Translations under genes and position numbers: made by a program
The notes under the pieces: model-generated
Told to the model about the DNA's origin: nothing
Seen by the model: only the letters and a program-made list of their open reading frames with translations
Databases searched by the model: none
Assembly: GCA_963770865.1 (NCBI GenBank)
Contig: CAVYRD010000001.1
Coordinates: 186,001 to 250,000, forward strand
Source: Miltoncostaea sp963770865
GTDB taxonomy: Bacteria; Actinomycetota; Thermoleophilia; Miltoncostaeales; Miltoncostaeaceae
Reading direction: 5' to 3'
DNA length: 64,000 bases
In this document: piece by piece, positions 28,995 to 39,636 of the stretch
Layout: every line of letters begins with the position of its first letter
Numbering within the stretch: the stretch's first letter is position 1

Positions 28995-29681
28995 GTGTCA
29001 ACCCGAGCACCCTCACCGCGAACCCCCCTGTCCCGCGAGCGGATCGTGGCCGCGGCGCTGCGTCTGATCGACGAGCGCGGCCTCGCCCAGCTCTCGATGC
29101 GGCGCCTCGGGGCGGAGCTCGGCGTGGAGGCGATGTCCCTCTACAAGCACGTCGAGGGCAAGGAGGCGGTGCTCGACGGCGTGCGCGCCCTGCTGCTGGC
29201 CGAGCTCGAGGCGGACGCGCCCGCGCCGGGGGCGTCGTGGCGCGACGACCTCGCCGGCTTCGCCCGCCGCTACCGCGCCATCGGCCGCGCCCACCCCGAG
29301 GCCTTCGGGCTGCTCGCCCGCGGCGCCGACCGCGCCTACGTCGCGGGGCGCGGCAGCGCGGAGGCGAGCCTGCGCGGCCTGGTGGCCGCCGGCTTCGGCG
29401 AGGCCGACGCCACCCTCGCGCTGCGCACCGTGGTGCGCTACGTGCTCGGCTTCGGCCTGATCGACATGGCGGGCGAGGACGCCCCCGCCCCGCTGCCCGA
29501 CGCCGACCTGGACGGCCTCGCCCGCGAGCAGCCGATGGTCGCCGGCCTGATGCGCTCCCTCGGGCCGGCCACCGAGGACGCGCTGTTCGAGTTCGGGCTC
29601 GGGGCCCTGATCGACGGGATCGCCGCGCGCGTGCCGGGCGTCGGCGCCGGCCGGACCCGGAGACGACGGAGGCCCCGCTGA
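28995..29681 (+). CDS. TetR family regulator
   Basis: 228 aa from GTG 28995. The HTH reads RERIVAAALRLIDERGLAQLSMRRLGAELGVEAMSLYKHVEGKEAVLDGV, with TetR-C-like ligand domain features (GASWRDDLAGFARRYRAI; LRTVVRYVLGFGLIDM). Divergent placement next to the nitroreductase/crotonase/ligase operon suggests local repression relieved by an acyl-CoA or acid. The stop codon lies inside a terminator hairpin. Confidence 0.9.
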   Translation: MSTRAPSPRTPLSRERIVAAALRLIDERGLAQLSMRRLGAELGVEAMSLYKHVEGKEAVLDGVRALLLAELEADAPAPGASWRDDLAGFARRYRAIGRAHPEAFGLLARGADRAYVAGRGSAEASLRGLVAAGFGEADATLALRTVVRYVLGFGLIDMAGEDAPAPLPDADLDGLAREQPMVAGLMRSLGPATEDALFEFGLGALIDGIAARVPGVGAGRTRRRRRPR

Positions 29682-29694
29682 GCGGGGCCTCCGT
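29666..29694. terminator. Bidirectional terminator between tetR and isocitrate lyase genes
   Basis: A 14-bp perfect stem (ACGGAGGCCCCGCT / AGCGGGGCCTCCGT) around one central base overlaps the tetR TGA stop and precedes the convergent isocitrate lyase end. Confidence 0.75.
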
Positions 29695-29717
29695 GACGAG
29701 CGTCCTGGTCGGGGCGG

Positions 29718-32021
29718 TCAGCCCTGGCCGGAGGTGGTGATCAGCGCGTGCCGCTCGGGGCTCTCGGCCGTGACGAGCTTGGTGACGAACGCGGTGTCGA
29801 TGTCCGCGACGATGATGTCGCCGACCTCGTCGCTGACGTTCGTGAAGATGCCACGCTTGGTCATGCTCGCGGCCGCGCCGTGGTTGTCCTCGGTCGGCCT
29901 CAGGTAGTGGATCTGGTCCGCCTTGTACCGGTGGATGAGGAACAGGTGGAGCAGCGTCATGAGGCGCTTGCGGCGCAGCGACGTGTCGAACGTGTTCTGG
30001 TCGCGCACCGAGAGGATGACGCTGCCACGCCGGTCCTGGAGGCGGCTGAACACGATGTTCGCCAGCTTCTCGTCGTCGGCGCCGACCACGCTGAGCTCGA
30101 GCAGGTCGGTGCCCGCCGTGAGCGGACGCAGCCGCACGGTCATCGGCTTGTCGACCTTGTTGTACTCGGCCCACTCGCCGAGCCAGCCGGCGAGCGTCTT
30201 CGGCGGGACCTCGGTCTGGACCAGGTGCTGGGCCTGCGTGGAGCCCTCGCCCATGGCCTTGGTGGTGGACGTCTGGCCCGACAGCGACATCAGGGCGGCG
30301 TCAGCCCGTGGGCCGCCGACCAGGGTCTGCGGCGTGCGGTAGGGCGACTCGAGCAGGCGGAACTTCCGCTGCAGGCGCGCCAGGGCGAGCATGCCGTCCT
30401 CGCGGAGGGCCGTCGTGAACTCCTCGGCCGCGAGGCCGTCGATCTGGTGGCCGCCGTAGGTCATGAAGTTGAAGACGAAGCCCATCTTGCCCAGCTCGAT
30501 CGGGAAGTTGCGCATCTGGTCGTCGCTCATGCCCGTCGTGTCCCAGTTGAAGGACGGCGACAGGTTGTAGGCGAGCATCTGGTCCGGGAAGACCTCGTGG
30601 ATCGCGTCGGCGAACTCCTTCGCGTCCTTCAGGTCGGCCGTCTTGGTCTCCATCCAGAGCAGGTCGGCGAACGGCGCGACCGCCAGCGACTTGGCGACGG
30701 CGTACGGGATGCCGCCCCGGATCTGGTAGTAGCCCTCCGGGGTCTGCGCCAGCTCGGCGTCCCACACGACGTCCACGCCGAGGGCCTTGGCCTTCGAGCG
30801 GATCTCGTACCAGGACGCGCGCGAGGCGAACTCCTCCCACTCCTGGACGGTGATGTCGGGGGCCGACTCCTCATCGGAGCGGAACGCGATGACGTCCGCG
30901 ACGGCCTGCCCGAGGGTGGTGAGGCCGGCCTCCTCCTCCCACTTCTTCAGGAAGGCGTCGCCGGCGGCGTCGACGAGCTCCTCCGGGGAGGTGATCTCGC
31001 CGGAGGAGAACCTCGCGGCCACCGCGTCCACCGCGGCGGTCACGCCGTTGGCCTCGAGCCACGCGTCGGCGTCGGCGTACTCCTCGTCCGACACGGCGTA
31101 GATCAGGTGGCCGTTGACCTCGTCGATGCCGGCCGCGTTGAGGCGGCGCAGCACGGCCAGGAAGCCGGCCTTGTACGACGGCACCGAGGTGTTGGTGACG
31201 CCGAGGATGAACGGCTGGTCGCGCTCGTCGCCGGAGCCGTCGAGCAGGTTGGCCGCCTCGGCGTCGGTGCGGGCGACGATGATGCCCTCGACGCCCATGA
31301 TGTCGAGCTGGAAGCGCGCGGCGCTGAGGCGCTTGATCTGCTCGTCGGACGGCACGAGCACCTTGCCGCCCTGGTGGCCGCACTTCTTGGCGCCGGGCTT
31401 CTGGTCCTCGATGTGGTAGCCGGGCACGCCCGCCTCGACGAAGCGCCGCACGAGGTTGCGCACGTGGGCGTCGCCGCCGTGGCCGGTGTCGGCGTCGCAG
31501 ATCAGGAACGGGCGGTAGTCCACCTCGGGGGTGGCGTCGCGCTCGGCCTGGGTCATGCGGCTGCGCAGGAAGCGCTGGTTCTTGTCCGCGGTCAGCAGGG
31601 CGCGGACGAGGCCGGCGGCCTCGTCGGGCACCTGGCTCAGCGGGTAGCTGGCGAGGTCGGGGCCCGGGTCCTCCGTCGTGGAGCCCTTGGCCGACGTCGC
31701 CCAGCCGCCGAGGTAGATGCCCTCGATGCCGGCGCGCTTCATCTGGACGATCTGGCCGGGCGAGTACGGCCCGAAGGACGTGATCGACTTGCCTTCGGCG
31801 AACATCTCGCGCAGCCGGGCGTAGAACTGGGACGCGGCGTCACGGGCGATCGTGTAGTCCTGCGGCACCGTGCCCCTCTGCTCCAGTACCTGCGCCGGGG
31901 TGTGCACGCGCGTGATCCGCGAGAAGCGCTCGCTCCCCATCCAGGAGCGCAGCTCCTCGATCTCTTCCTCGTAGCTCACGCCCCCCACTCCGGTGCGGAT
32001 GGCCGTGGTGGATGCCCCCAT
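29718..32021 (-). CDS. aceA: Isocitrate lyase, long (ICL2/AceA2) form
   Basis: 767 aa, the length of the mycobacterial ICL2 type rather than the 430-aa short form. The catalytic loop KKCGHQ is at residues 212-217 (KKCGHL in many short forms); FLICDADTGHGGDAHV, YHIEDQKPG and GIIVARTDAEAAN surround the Mg-isocitrate site. The C-terminal approximately 170 residues form the extra domain of long ICLs, known to respond to acetyl-CoA. It cleaves isocitrate to glyoxylate and succinate. No malate synthase is adjacent. AAAAGGGG lies upstream of the ATG. Confidence 0.95.
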   Translation of the reverse strand: MGASTTAIRTGVGGVSYEEEIEELRSWMGSERFSRITRVHTPAQVLEQRGTVPQDYTIARDAASQFYARLREMFAEGKSITSFGPYSPGQIVQMKRAGIEGIYLGGWATSAKGSTTEDPGPDLASYPLSQVPDEAAGLVRALLTADKNQRFLRSRMTQAERDATPEVDYRPFLICDADTGHGGDAHVRNLVRRFVEAGVPGYHIEDQKPGAKKCGHQGGKVLVPSDEQIKRLSAARFQLDIMGVEGIIVARTDAEAANLLDGSGDERDQPFILGVTNTSVPSYKAGFLAVLRRLNAAGIDEVNGHLIYAVSDEEYADADAWLEANGVTAAVDAVAARFSSGEITSPEELVDAAGDAFLKKWEEEAGLTTLGQAVADVIAFRSDEESAPDITVQEWEEFASRASWYEIRSKAKALGVDVVWDAELAQTPEGYYQIRGGIPYAVAKSLAVAPFADLLWMETKTADLKDAKEFADAIHEVFPDQMLAYNLSPSFNWDTTGMSDDQMRNFPIELGKMGFVFNFMTYGGHQIDGLAAEEFTTALREDGMLALARLQRKFRLLESPYRTPQTLVGGPRADAALMSLSGQTSTTKAMGEGSTQAQHLVQTEVPPKTLAGWLGEWAEYNKVDKPMTVRLRPLTAGTDLLELSVVGADDEKLANIVFSRLQDRRGSVILSVRDQNTFDTSLRRKRLMTLLHLFLIHRYKADQIHYLRPTEDNHGAAASMTKRGIFTNVSDEVGDIIVADIDTAFVTKLVTAESPERHALITTSGQG

Positions 32022-32244
32022 GCGATGCCCCTTTTCAGGTCAACTGCCGAGGAGAGTCTATGGGGCGGGAACCCGCATTTGGGGCGGTTTTCCACGTGTC
32101 AGAACGCACAAGCGCCGGAGCGTGGAGGCGGGGCCCGCGGCGGGGGCCCTCACCCCCCTGCGAGTGGGCTTTCCGGCGTCCGGAGAAGTTCGTGCACATC
32201 GGCACGAGGCACCGCGATTCCCGTCGGAGGCCGACGGGAACGGC

Positions 32245-33039
32245 CTAACGGGTCCGCCAGAGGGCCTCGACGCGCGCGCGCTCGGGCTTCCCGAACCCCG
32301 GATGGCGGGCGGCGCGGGCGTTGGCCAGCGCGTGCTCGACGCTCGAGGTGGCCGGGATCACGGCCGTGACGCGCGGGTCCGAGAGCGCCCAGACGAGGAC
32401 CGCCTCGGCCCAGCTCTCGACCCCCAGCGGCGCCAACTCGGCGGCCGGGGGCCCGGCGCCCAGGCGCCCGCTGCCGAGCGGGCGCATCACCAGCACGCCC
32501 AGGCCGAGCTCCGACGCCAGCGGCAGGATCTCGCGCTCCACGTCGCGCTCGTCCGGGTTGAAGGGGATCTGGACCATCTGGATCGCTCCGCTGCGCATCA
32601 CCTCGGCCAGCTCGCCGAACGCACCCGGCGAGTAGTGGGTGGCGCCGAGCACCCCGATGCACCCGGCCTCGCGCTCGGCGGCGAGCCAGGGCAGGTGCTC
32701 GCGCCAGGCGACGAGGTTGTGGACCTGCTGGACGTCCACCCGCCCGCCGTACCAGTCGAGCTGGCGCGCGAGCTGGACGCGCGCCTCCCGCGGCGAGGAG
32801 GTCCAGATCTTGGTGGCCACCACGGCCTCGTCGCGCCGGCCGGCGAGCGCGGCGCCCAGCACCGCCTCGGCGCGCCCGTACATGGGCGAGGTGTCGAACA
32901 GCGTGCAGCCCGCGTCGAGCATCGCGGCCACGACCGCGTCGGCGTTCGGCTGGCGCTCGGGGCCGTGGTCGAGCACCGACCAGGTGCCGAGGCCCACGAC
33001 GGGGACGGGGGTCCCCGGTGCGATCTCGCGCGGCTCCAT
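32245..33039 (-). CDS. Aldo/keto reductase
   Basis: 264 aa. VPVVGLGTWSVLD at the N-terminus, the catalytic set DTSPMYGRAE (Asp/Tyr), VVATKIW (Lys) and VHNLVAW (His), and PATSSVEHALANARAA near the C-terminus for NADP binding are all present. It reduces aldehydes or ketones with NADPH; substrate unknown. It is monocistronic, divergent from a small secreted protein. Confidence 0.9.
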   Translation of the reverse strand: MEPREIAPGTPVPVVGLGTWSVLDHGPERQPNADAVVAAMLDAGCTLFDTSPMYGRAEAVLGAALAGRRDEAVVATKIWTSSPREARVQLARQLDWYGGRVDVQQVHNLVAWREHLPWLAAEREAGCIGVLGATHYSPGAFGELAEVMRSGAIQMVQIPFNPDERDVEREILPLASELGLGVLVMRPLGSGRLGAGPPAAELAPLGVESWAEAVLVWALSDPRVTAVIPATSSVEHALANARAARHPGFGKPERARVEALWRTR

Positions 33040-33144
33040 CGGCGCACCCTACGGCGGTGGCGCCGTCCGGGCCCGGGACGGATACTCGGCGCGAGCCGCG
33101 GGCGCGGGTGCGCGCCCGGCGGGATCCCCTCGTGGAGGTGCCCC

Positions 33145-33570
33145 ATGCGCGTTCGACTCCCGGCGGCCTGCGCGGCGCTCGTGCTGCTGGCGCCCGCCGT
33201 GGCCCAGGCCCAGCCCAACACCTTCAAGCTCGTGACCCAGGTCGCGCCGGGCAAGCGCGCCGCGCTGACCGTCGGCACCGTGCCCAAGGGCGAGTTCGCC
33301 TTCGGCCTGCGGGTCTCGAGCGACGGCGCGAAGAACTTCACGCTCACCCAGCAGCGCAACGGCGGAACGCGCTTCACCGTCATCCGGGCGCCGGGGCCGA
33401 TCGCCGACGACGCCTGCCAGGGCGCGGCCGGCACGCTCGGCTGCACCGGCATCACCACCCCGGCCACGCCGGGCGGCAAGCGGTGGACCTTCGTCTTCAC
33501 CAACCAGAGCAACCGCCCGATGGACCTTCGGCTCACCATCCACTGGAGGCCCGTCACCAGCGCCGGCTGA
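33145..33570 (+). CDS. Small secreted protein of unknown function
   Basis: 141 aa from ATG 33145 with a clear Sec signal peptide (MRVRLPAACAALVLLAPAVA-QA). The mature part is about 120 residues, beta-rich, with two cysteines (DDACQGAAGTLGCTG) that could form a disulfide. I recognise no domain. It is followed 30 bp later by an ABC-F gene in the same direction but need not be functionally linked. Confidence 0.7.
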   Translation: MRVRLPAACAALVLLAPAVAQAQPNTFKLVTQVAPGKRAALTVGTVPKGEFAFGLRVSSDGAKNFTLTQQRNGGTRFTVIRAPGPIADDACQGAAGTLGCTGITTPATPGGKRWTFVFTNQSNRPMDLRLTIHWRPVTSAG

Positions 33571-33600
33571 CGATCCGTTTTCAGGCAGGATGGGCGGCCG

Positions 33601-35387
<1,787 letters not shown>

Positions 35388-35391
<4 letters not shown>

Positions 35392-35813
35392 GCCAGGGAG
35401 GCGTCCAGCGTGATCTCGGGGACGCTCGCGAGCGCCCGGCTCACCGGGCAGCCCTTCTTCGCGGCCTCGGCGTGCTCCCTGAAGGTCGCCTCGTCCATGC
35501 CGGGCACCTTGCCGACCGTCGTCAGCGCGATCGTGTAGATCGTCGGGCCGTCGTCGGTGCGCCGGAGGCTGACCACGGCGTCCGTGGTGACCGACTCCGG
35601 CGTCGATCCGGCCGTCGCGAGGATGTTCGAGAGCGCCATCGAGAAGCAGGCCGCGTGCGCGGCCGCGATGAGCTGCTCCGGGTTCGCGCCCGGGCCGTCC
35701 TCGAACCGCGAGTGGAACGTGTACTCGCCCCCGATGCCCGTGTCACCGGCCGTGAACTGCCCCTTGCCGCCCTTCAGGTCGCCCTGCCACTGCGCATGGC
35801 CCTTCGCCGGCAT
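35388..35813 (-). CDS. OsmC family peroxidase
   Basis: 141 aa from ATG 35813 (MPAKGHAQWQGDLKGGKGQF). The two catalytic cysteines are seen in AHAACFSMAL and KKGCPVSRAL, with NPEQLIAAAHAACF being the family signature. It reduces organic hydroperoxides with lipoylated or thiol partners. The standard length fits OsmC rather than Ohr. It ends in 3-bp overlap with the ABC-F gene. Confidence 0.93.
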
Positions 35814-35913
35814 ACGTCCTCCTCCGTTGGTTTGCGACGGCCGTACCTTCCCACGCGGCGCGCGGTCCGTGCCCGGGCGCCGGGCCGGTCGGGTCCGTGG
35901 GGCGGCCGCATCC

Positions 35914-36180
35914 TGCTGCGCGCGTGCGCGGACCCACGGCGCCGACCCGGCGGCGTTCGACGCGGTGGTCACCAGCCTCTCGATGCCGGCCGTCATGGGC
36001 CTGGGGCTCGCGCGCGAGGTGCTCGCGCCGCGGCCGGGGATCCCGGTGCTCATCGCCTCGGGCGACATCCCCCCGAAGGAGCGCGCCGAGGCGGAGGCGC
36101 TCGGCGTGCGGGAGATCCTTCCCAAGCCGAGCTTCATCGCCCGGCCGCGCGACGCCCTGGCCGCGGCCCTGGAGGCCTGA
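35914..36180 (+). pseudogene. Truncated response-regulator receiver remnant
   Basis: The open frame ending at 36180 encodes the C-terminal half of a receiver domain: FDAVVTSLSMPAVMGLGLAREVL, GIPVLIASGD and VREILPKPSF with the conserved lysine. The part that would hold the N-terminal acidic pair is missing, no convincing start or ribosome site is seen, and the phosphoacceptor position reads Ser (VVTSLSMP instead of VVTDLSMP). It looks like the last fragment of a hybrid histidine kinase, lost by deletion. Confidence 0.6.
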
Positions 36181-36224
36181 GGCCCGGCGGGGCGGCGGCC
36201 CGCGCGCTGCGCCAGGATGGCCGC

Positions 36225-36776
36225 ATGGCGGCGTCCATCCTCCTCATCTCCGGCAGCACCCGGGACGGCTCGACCAACACGGCCGCGCTGCGCACGGCCG
36301 CCGCGGTGGCGCCGGCCGGGGTCACCGCGACGCTCTACGACGGCCTCGTGGACCTGCCGGCGTTCACGCCCGACGCCGACGACGACGCCCCGCACCCGGC
36401 GGTCGCGCGGCTGCGGGCGGCGCTGACCGACGCCGACGCGGTCGTGCTCTGCACCCCGGAGTACGCGGGCACCCTGCCCGGGAGCCTGAAGAACCTGATC
36501 GACTGGGTCGTCGGCACCGGCGAGCTGCACCGCAAGCCCGTGGCGTGGATCGACGTGGCCCCGTCGGGGCGCGGCGGGGGCGTTCTCGACACCCTGCGCA
36601 CCGTGCTGGGCTACGTGGACGCCGACGTGATCGCGGACGCCTGCCGCAAGGTGCCGGTGCGCCGCGACGAGGTGGGCGCCGACGGGCTCGTCGCCGCGCC
36701 GGAGGCGCGCGCGGCGATCGCGGGCGCGCTGACGGCGGTCGCCCGCCACCTGCGCGCCCGCGCGCCGGATTCCTAG
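36225..36776 (+). CDS. NADPH-dependent FMN reductase
   Basis: 183 aa from ATG 36225. SILLISGSTRDGSTNTAALRTA is the FMN phosphate loop, and TPEYAGTLPGSLKNLIDWV is the signature of the flavodoxin-like NADPH:FMN/quinone/chromate reductase family. It is cytoplasmic and produces reduced flavin or detoxifies quinones. It ends in a 4-bp overlap with the convergent DHH gene. Confidence 0.92.
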   Translation: MAASILLISGSTRDGSTNTAALRTAAAVAPAGVTATLYDGLVDLPAFTPDADDDAPHPAVARLRAALTDADAVVLCTPEYAGTLPGSLKNLIDWVVGTGELHRKPVAWIDVAPSGRGGGVLDTLRTVLGYVDADVIADACRKVPVRRDEVGADGLVAAPEARAAIAGALTAVARHLRARAPDS

Positions 36777-37709
36777 GCGGCGACCAGGGGAGCCGACACC
36801 GCGTCGATGACCTCGGCCAGCACGCGTGCGGTCTCGGCGTGCGGCACCTGGCACGTGCCGGCCGCCGCGTGGCCGCCGCCGCCGTGGCGCAGCATCACCT
36901 CGCCGATGTCGGCGGTCGAGCTGCGGTCGATGATCGAGCGCCCGCAGGCGAGCACCGTGTTGCGCCGGGCGCGACCCCAGATGACGTGGACCGAGACGCG
37001 GGCCTCCGGGAACAGGGCGTAGACCATGAAGCGGTTGCCGGCGTGGATGACCTCCTCCTCGCGGAGGTCCACCACGACGACGTCCCTCTCGAGCCGCGAC
37101 ACGCGGCGCAGCTGCTCCACGAAGAGCTCGCTCTGGTCGTGGTAGAGCCGCACGCGCTCGGCGACGTCGTCCAGCGCCAGGATGTCCTCGACCGCGTCGT
37201 GGCGGATGCACGCGTCGATCAGGTTCATCATCAGGTCGTAGTTCGAGATGCGGAAGTCGCGGAAGCGGCCGAGTCCGGTGCGGCTGTCCATGAGGAAGTT
37301 CAGGAGGGTCCAACCCTGCGGCTCGAGGACGTCCTCGACCGTGTAGGCGGCCGAGTCGGCCTGATCGACGGCGGCCATCAGGTCCTCGCCCACCGACGGG
37401 AAGGTGGCCGCCCCGCCGAAGTGGTCGTAGACCACGCGCGCGGCCGAGGGCGCGTCGGGCACGATGACGTGGTTCGGGGCCGTCCCGCCCACGCGCAGCG
37501 ACTCGGAGTGGTGGTGGTCGAACACCAGGTGCGCCTCGGGCGCGTAGGGCAGGTTGGTCAGTGATGTCGCGCCCCGTGATCGCGACCACCCCGTCCTGGA
37601 CGTCCTTCGGGTGGACGAACGCGATGTCGTCGATCAGGTCGAGGTGGCGCAGCAGGACGGCGCACACCAGTCCGTCGAAGTCGCTGCGGGTCACGAGACG
37701 GTGCTTCAC
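36773..37709 (-). CDS. DHH/DHHA1 family phosphoesterase, frame-broken
   Basis: About 311 aa from GTG 37709 with AGGAGGA 8 bp upstream. VTRSDFDGLVCAVLL gives the metal-binding DxD, DHHHSE is the DHH motif, and GGGGHAAAGTCQVP is the DHHA1 nucleic-acid/phosphate-binding GGGH motif. One break near 37560 separates the first 48 residues from the rest (NLPYAPEAHLVFDHHH). Family members are oligoribonucleases, pAp phosphatases or exopolyphosphatases; which one cannot be told. It is divergent from the yciI-sigma pair. Confidence 0.82.
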
Positions 37710-37897
37710 GAGGGGTCCTCCTGTGGGGTGGCGGCGGCCCGGCCTCCCCGTGCATCGGCGCACGCCGGAGCCCACTGAACCGGCGCGGAGGGCGCGCGGA
37801 GATCTTTTCCGCGAGCGTGTCGATCTCGCGTCGCCCCGTTCGACGTGGGTGTGAGGGGCGGCGCCGGCCGCCCGCACGAGACCGAAGGAGACCGACG

Positions 37898-38314
37898 ATG
37901 CGAGTCATGATCCTGGTGAAGGCGACCCCCGAGAGCGAGGCCGGGAAGATGCCCCCGCCCGAGGTCTTCGAGGAGATGGGACGGTTCAACGACGAGCTGA
38001 TGAAGGCCGGCGTGCTGCTGGCCGGCGAGGGCCTGCACCCGAGCTCCAAGGGCGCGCGGATCACGTTCGACGGCGACAAGAAGACCGTCGTGGACGGCCC
38101 GTTCGCGGAGACCAAGGAGCTGGTCGCCGGCTTCTGGATGCTCCAGGTGAAGTCGCTCGACGAGGCCGTCGAGTGGATCAAGCGCAGCCCGTTCCGCGAG
38201 GGCACGGTGGAGATCCGCCAGGTCTTCGAGGCCGAGGACTTCGGCGACGCCCTCCCCAAGGAGGTCCGGGAGGCCGAGGAGCGGATGCGTGAGCAGCTCG
38301 CCGACCGGCAGTAG
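37898..38314 (+). CDS. YciI/DGPF-domain protein, sigma-factor partner
   Basis: 138 aa from ATG 37898 with GAAGGAG upstream. MRVMILVKATPESEAG, the VVDGPFAETKELVAGFW block (the DGPF motif) and WIKRSPF are the YCII-related fold, a ferredoxin-like dimeric barrel. The gene lies 12 bp before an ECF42-type sigma factor, the conserved context for this subfamily. Whether the protein is enzyme, sensor or target is not established. Confidence 0.9.
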   Translation: MRVMILVKATPESEAGKMPPPEVFEEMGRFNDELMKAGVLLAGEGLHPSSKGARITFDGDKKTVVDGPFAETKELVAGFWMLQVKSLDEAVEWIKRSPFREGTVEIRQVFEAEDFGDALPKEVREAEERMREQLADRQ

Positions 38315-38326
38315 GGGGGTCGCGGG

Positions 38327-39586
38327 GTGACCCGGTCCGACGCGCACGGCGCGATCGACGCCGTCTGGCGGATCGAGTCGCCCCGCCTGATCGCCGGCCT
38401 CGCGCGCATGACGCGCGACGTCGGCCGGGCGGAGGACCTCGCCCAGGACGCGCTGGTGGCGGCGCTGGAGCAGTGGCCCGAGGCGGGTGTCCCGGACAAC
38501 CCGGGCGCCTGGCTCATGGCCACCGCCAAGCGCCGCGCGATCGACGGCATGCGCCGCGACGCCACCCTGCGCCGCAAGCAGGAGGAGCTCGGCCGCGAGG
38601 TGGAGCGCGTGCAGATGACCCCGCCCGACCTGGCCGCGGCGGCCGACGACGTGATCGGCGACGACCTGCTGGCGCTGATCTTCACCACCTGCCACCCCGT
38701 GCTCTCCACCGAGGCGCGGGTCGCGCTGACCCTGCGCCTGCTGGGCGGGCTCACGACGGCCGAGATCGCGCGCGCCTTCCTCACGCCGGAGCCGACCATG
38801 GCCCAGCGCATCGTGCGCGCCAAGCGCACGTTGTCCGCCACCGGCGTGCCGTTCGAGGTGCCCGCCGCAGGCGAGCTGCCGGAGCGGCTCGGCTCGGTGC
38901 TGGAGGTCGTCTACCTGATCTTCAACGAGGGCTACTCCGCCACGGCCGGCGACGACTGGCTGCGGCCGGCGCTCTGCGAGGACGCCCTGCGCCTCGGCCG
39001 CATCCTGGCCGGGCTGGCGCCGCGCGAGCCCGAGGTGCACGGCCTGGTGGCGCTGATGGAGATCCAGGCCTCGCGCTCGCGGGCCCGCGTGGGCCCCGGC
39101 GGCGAGCCGATCCTGCTGCTGGAGCAGAACAGGGCGCGCTGGGACCGCATCCTCATCGCCCGCGGCCTGGCCGCGCTGGCCCGCGCCCAGGAGCTCGGCG
39201 GGGGCCTCGGGCCCTATGCCCTGCAGGCCGCGATCGCCGCCTGCCACGCCCGCGCCCGTACGGCCGAGGAGACCGACTGGGAGCAGATCGCCGCCCTCTA
39301 CGACGCGCTCGGCCAGATCTCCCCCTCCCCCGTGGTCGAGCTCAACCGGGCCGTCGCGGTGGCGATGGCCTTCGGTCCGCAGGAGGGCCTCGAGATCGTC
39401 GACGCCCTCCGCGACGACGGGTCCCTCGCCTCGTACCACCTGCTGCCCAGCGTGCGCGGCGACCTGCTCGCCCGGCTGGGCCGTGCCGCGGAGGCCCGCG
39501 GGGAGTTCCTGAGGGCGGCGGAGATGACGCGCAACGTGCGCGAGCGCGAGCTTCTTCTGGCCCGGGCGGCGGCCGCCGAACGCTGA
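38327..39586 (+). CDS. ECF42-type RNA polymerase sigma factor with C-terminal extension
   Basis: 419 aa from GTG 38327. Region sigma-2 is DVGRAEDLAQDALVAALEQWP with PGAWLMATAKRRAIDGMRRD; sigma-4 is LTLRLLGGLTTAEIARAFLTPEPTMAQRIVRAKRTL. A C-terminal extension of about 230 residues (YLIFNEGYSATAGDDWLR onwards) is helical, TPR-like, as in the ECF42 group (DUF6596). No anti-sigma gene is adjacent, in keeping with that group. It is coupled to the YciI-like gene; the extension is thought to regulate activity. Confidence 0.92.
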   Translation: MTRSDAHGAIDAVWRIESPRLIAGLARMTRDVGRAEDLAQDALVAALEQWPEAGVPDNPGAWLMATAKRRAIDGMRRDATLRRKQEELGREVERVQMTPPDLAAAADDVIGDDLLALIFTTCHPVLSTEARVALTLRLLGGLTTAEIARAFLTPEPTMAQRIVRAKRTLSATGVPFEVPAAGELPERLGSVLEVVYLIFNEGYSATAGDDWLRPALCEDALRLGRILAGLAPREPEVHGLVALMEIQASRSRARVGPGGEPILLLEQNRARWDRILIARGLAALARAQELGGGLGPYALQAAIAACHARARTAEETDWEQIAALYDALGQISPSPVVELNRAVAVAMAFGPQEGLEIVDALRDDGSLASYHLLPSVRGDLLARLGRAAEARGEFLRAAEMTRNVRERELLLARAAAAER

Positions 39587-39636
39587 ATCCGGAGGCCCGG
39601 GGTCTGGACCGGGGCCGGGGCGGGTAGTGACGCGGC

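Noticed and set aside
32022..32244. Regulatory RNA or small gene between isocitrate lyase and the aldo/keto reductase
   Set aside because: No convincing hairpin, ribosome site plus frame, or promoter pair could be made out in the 223 bp.
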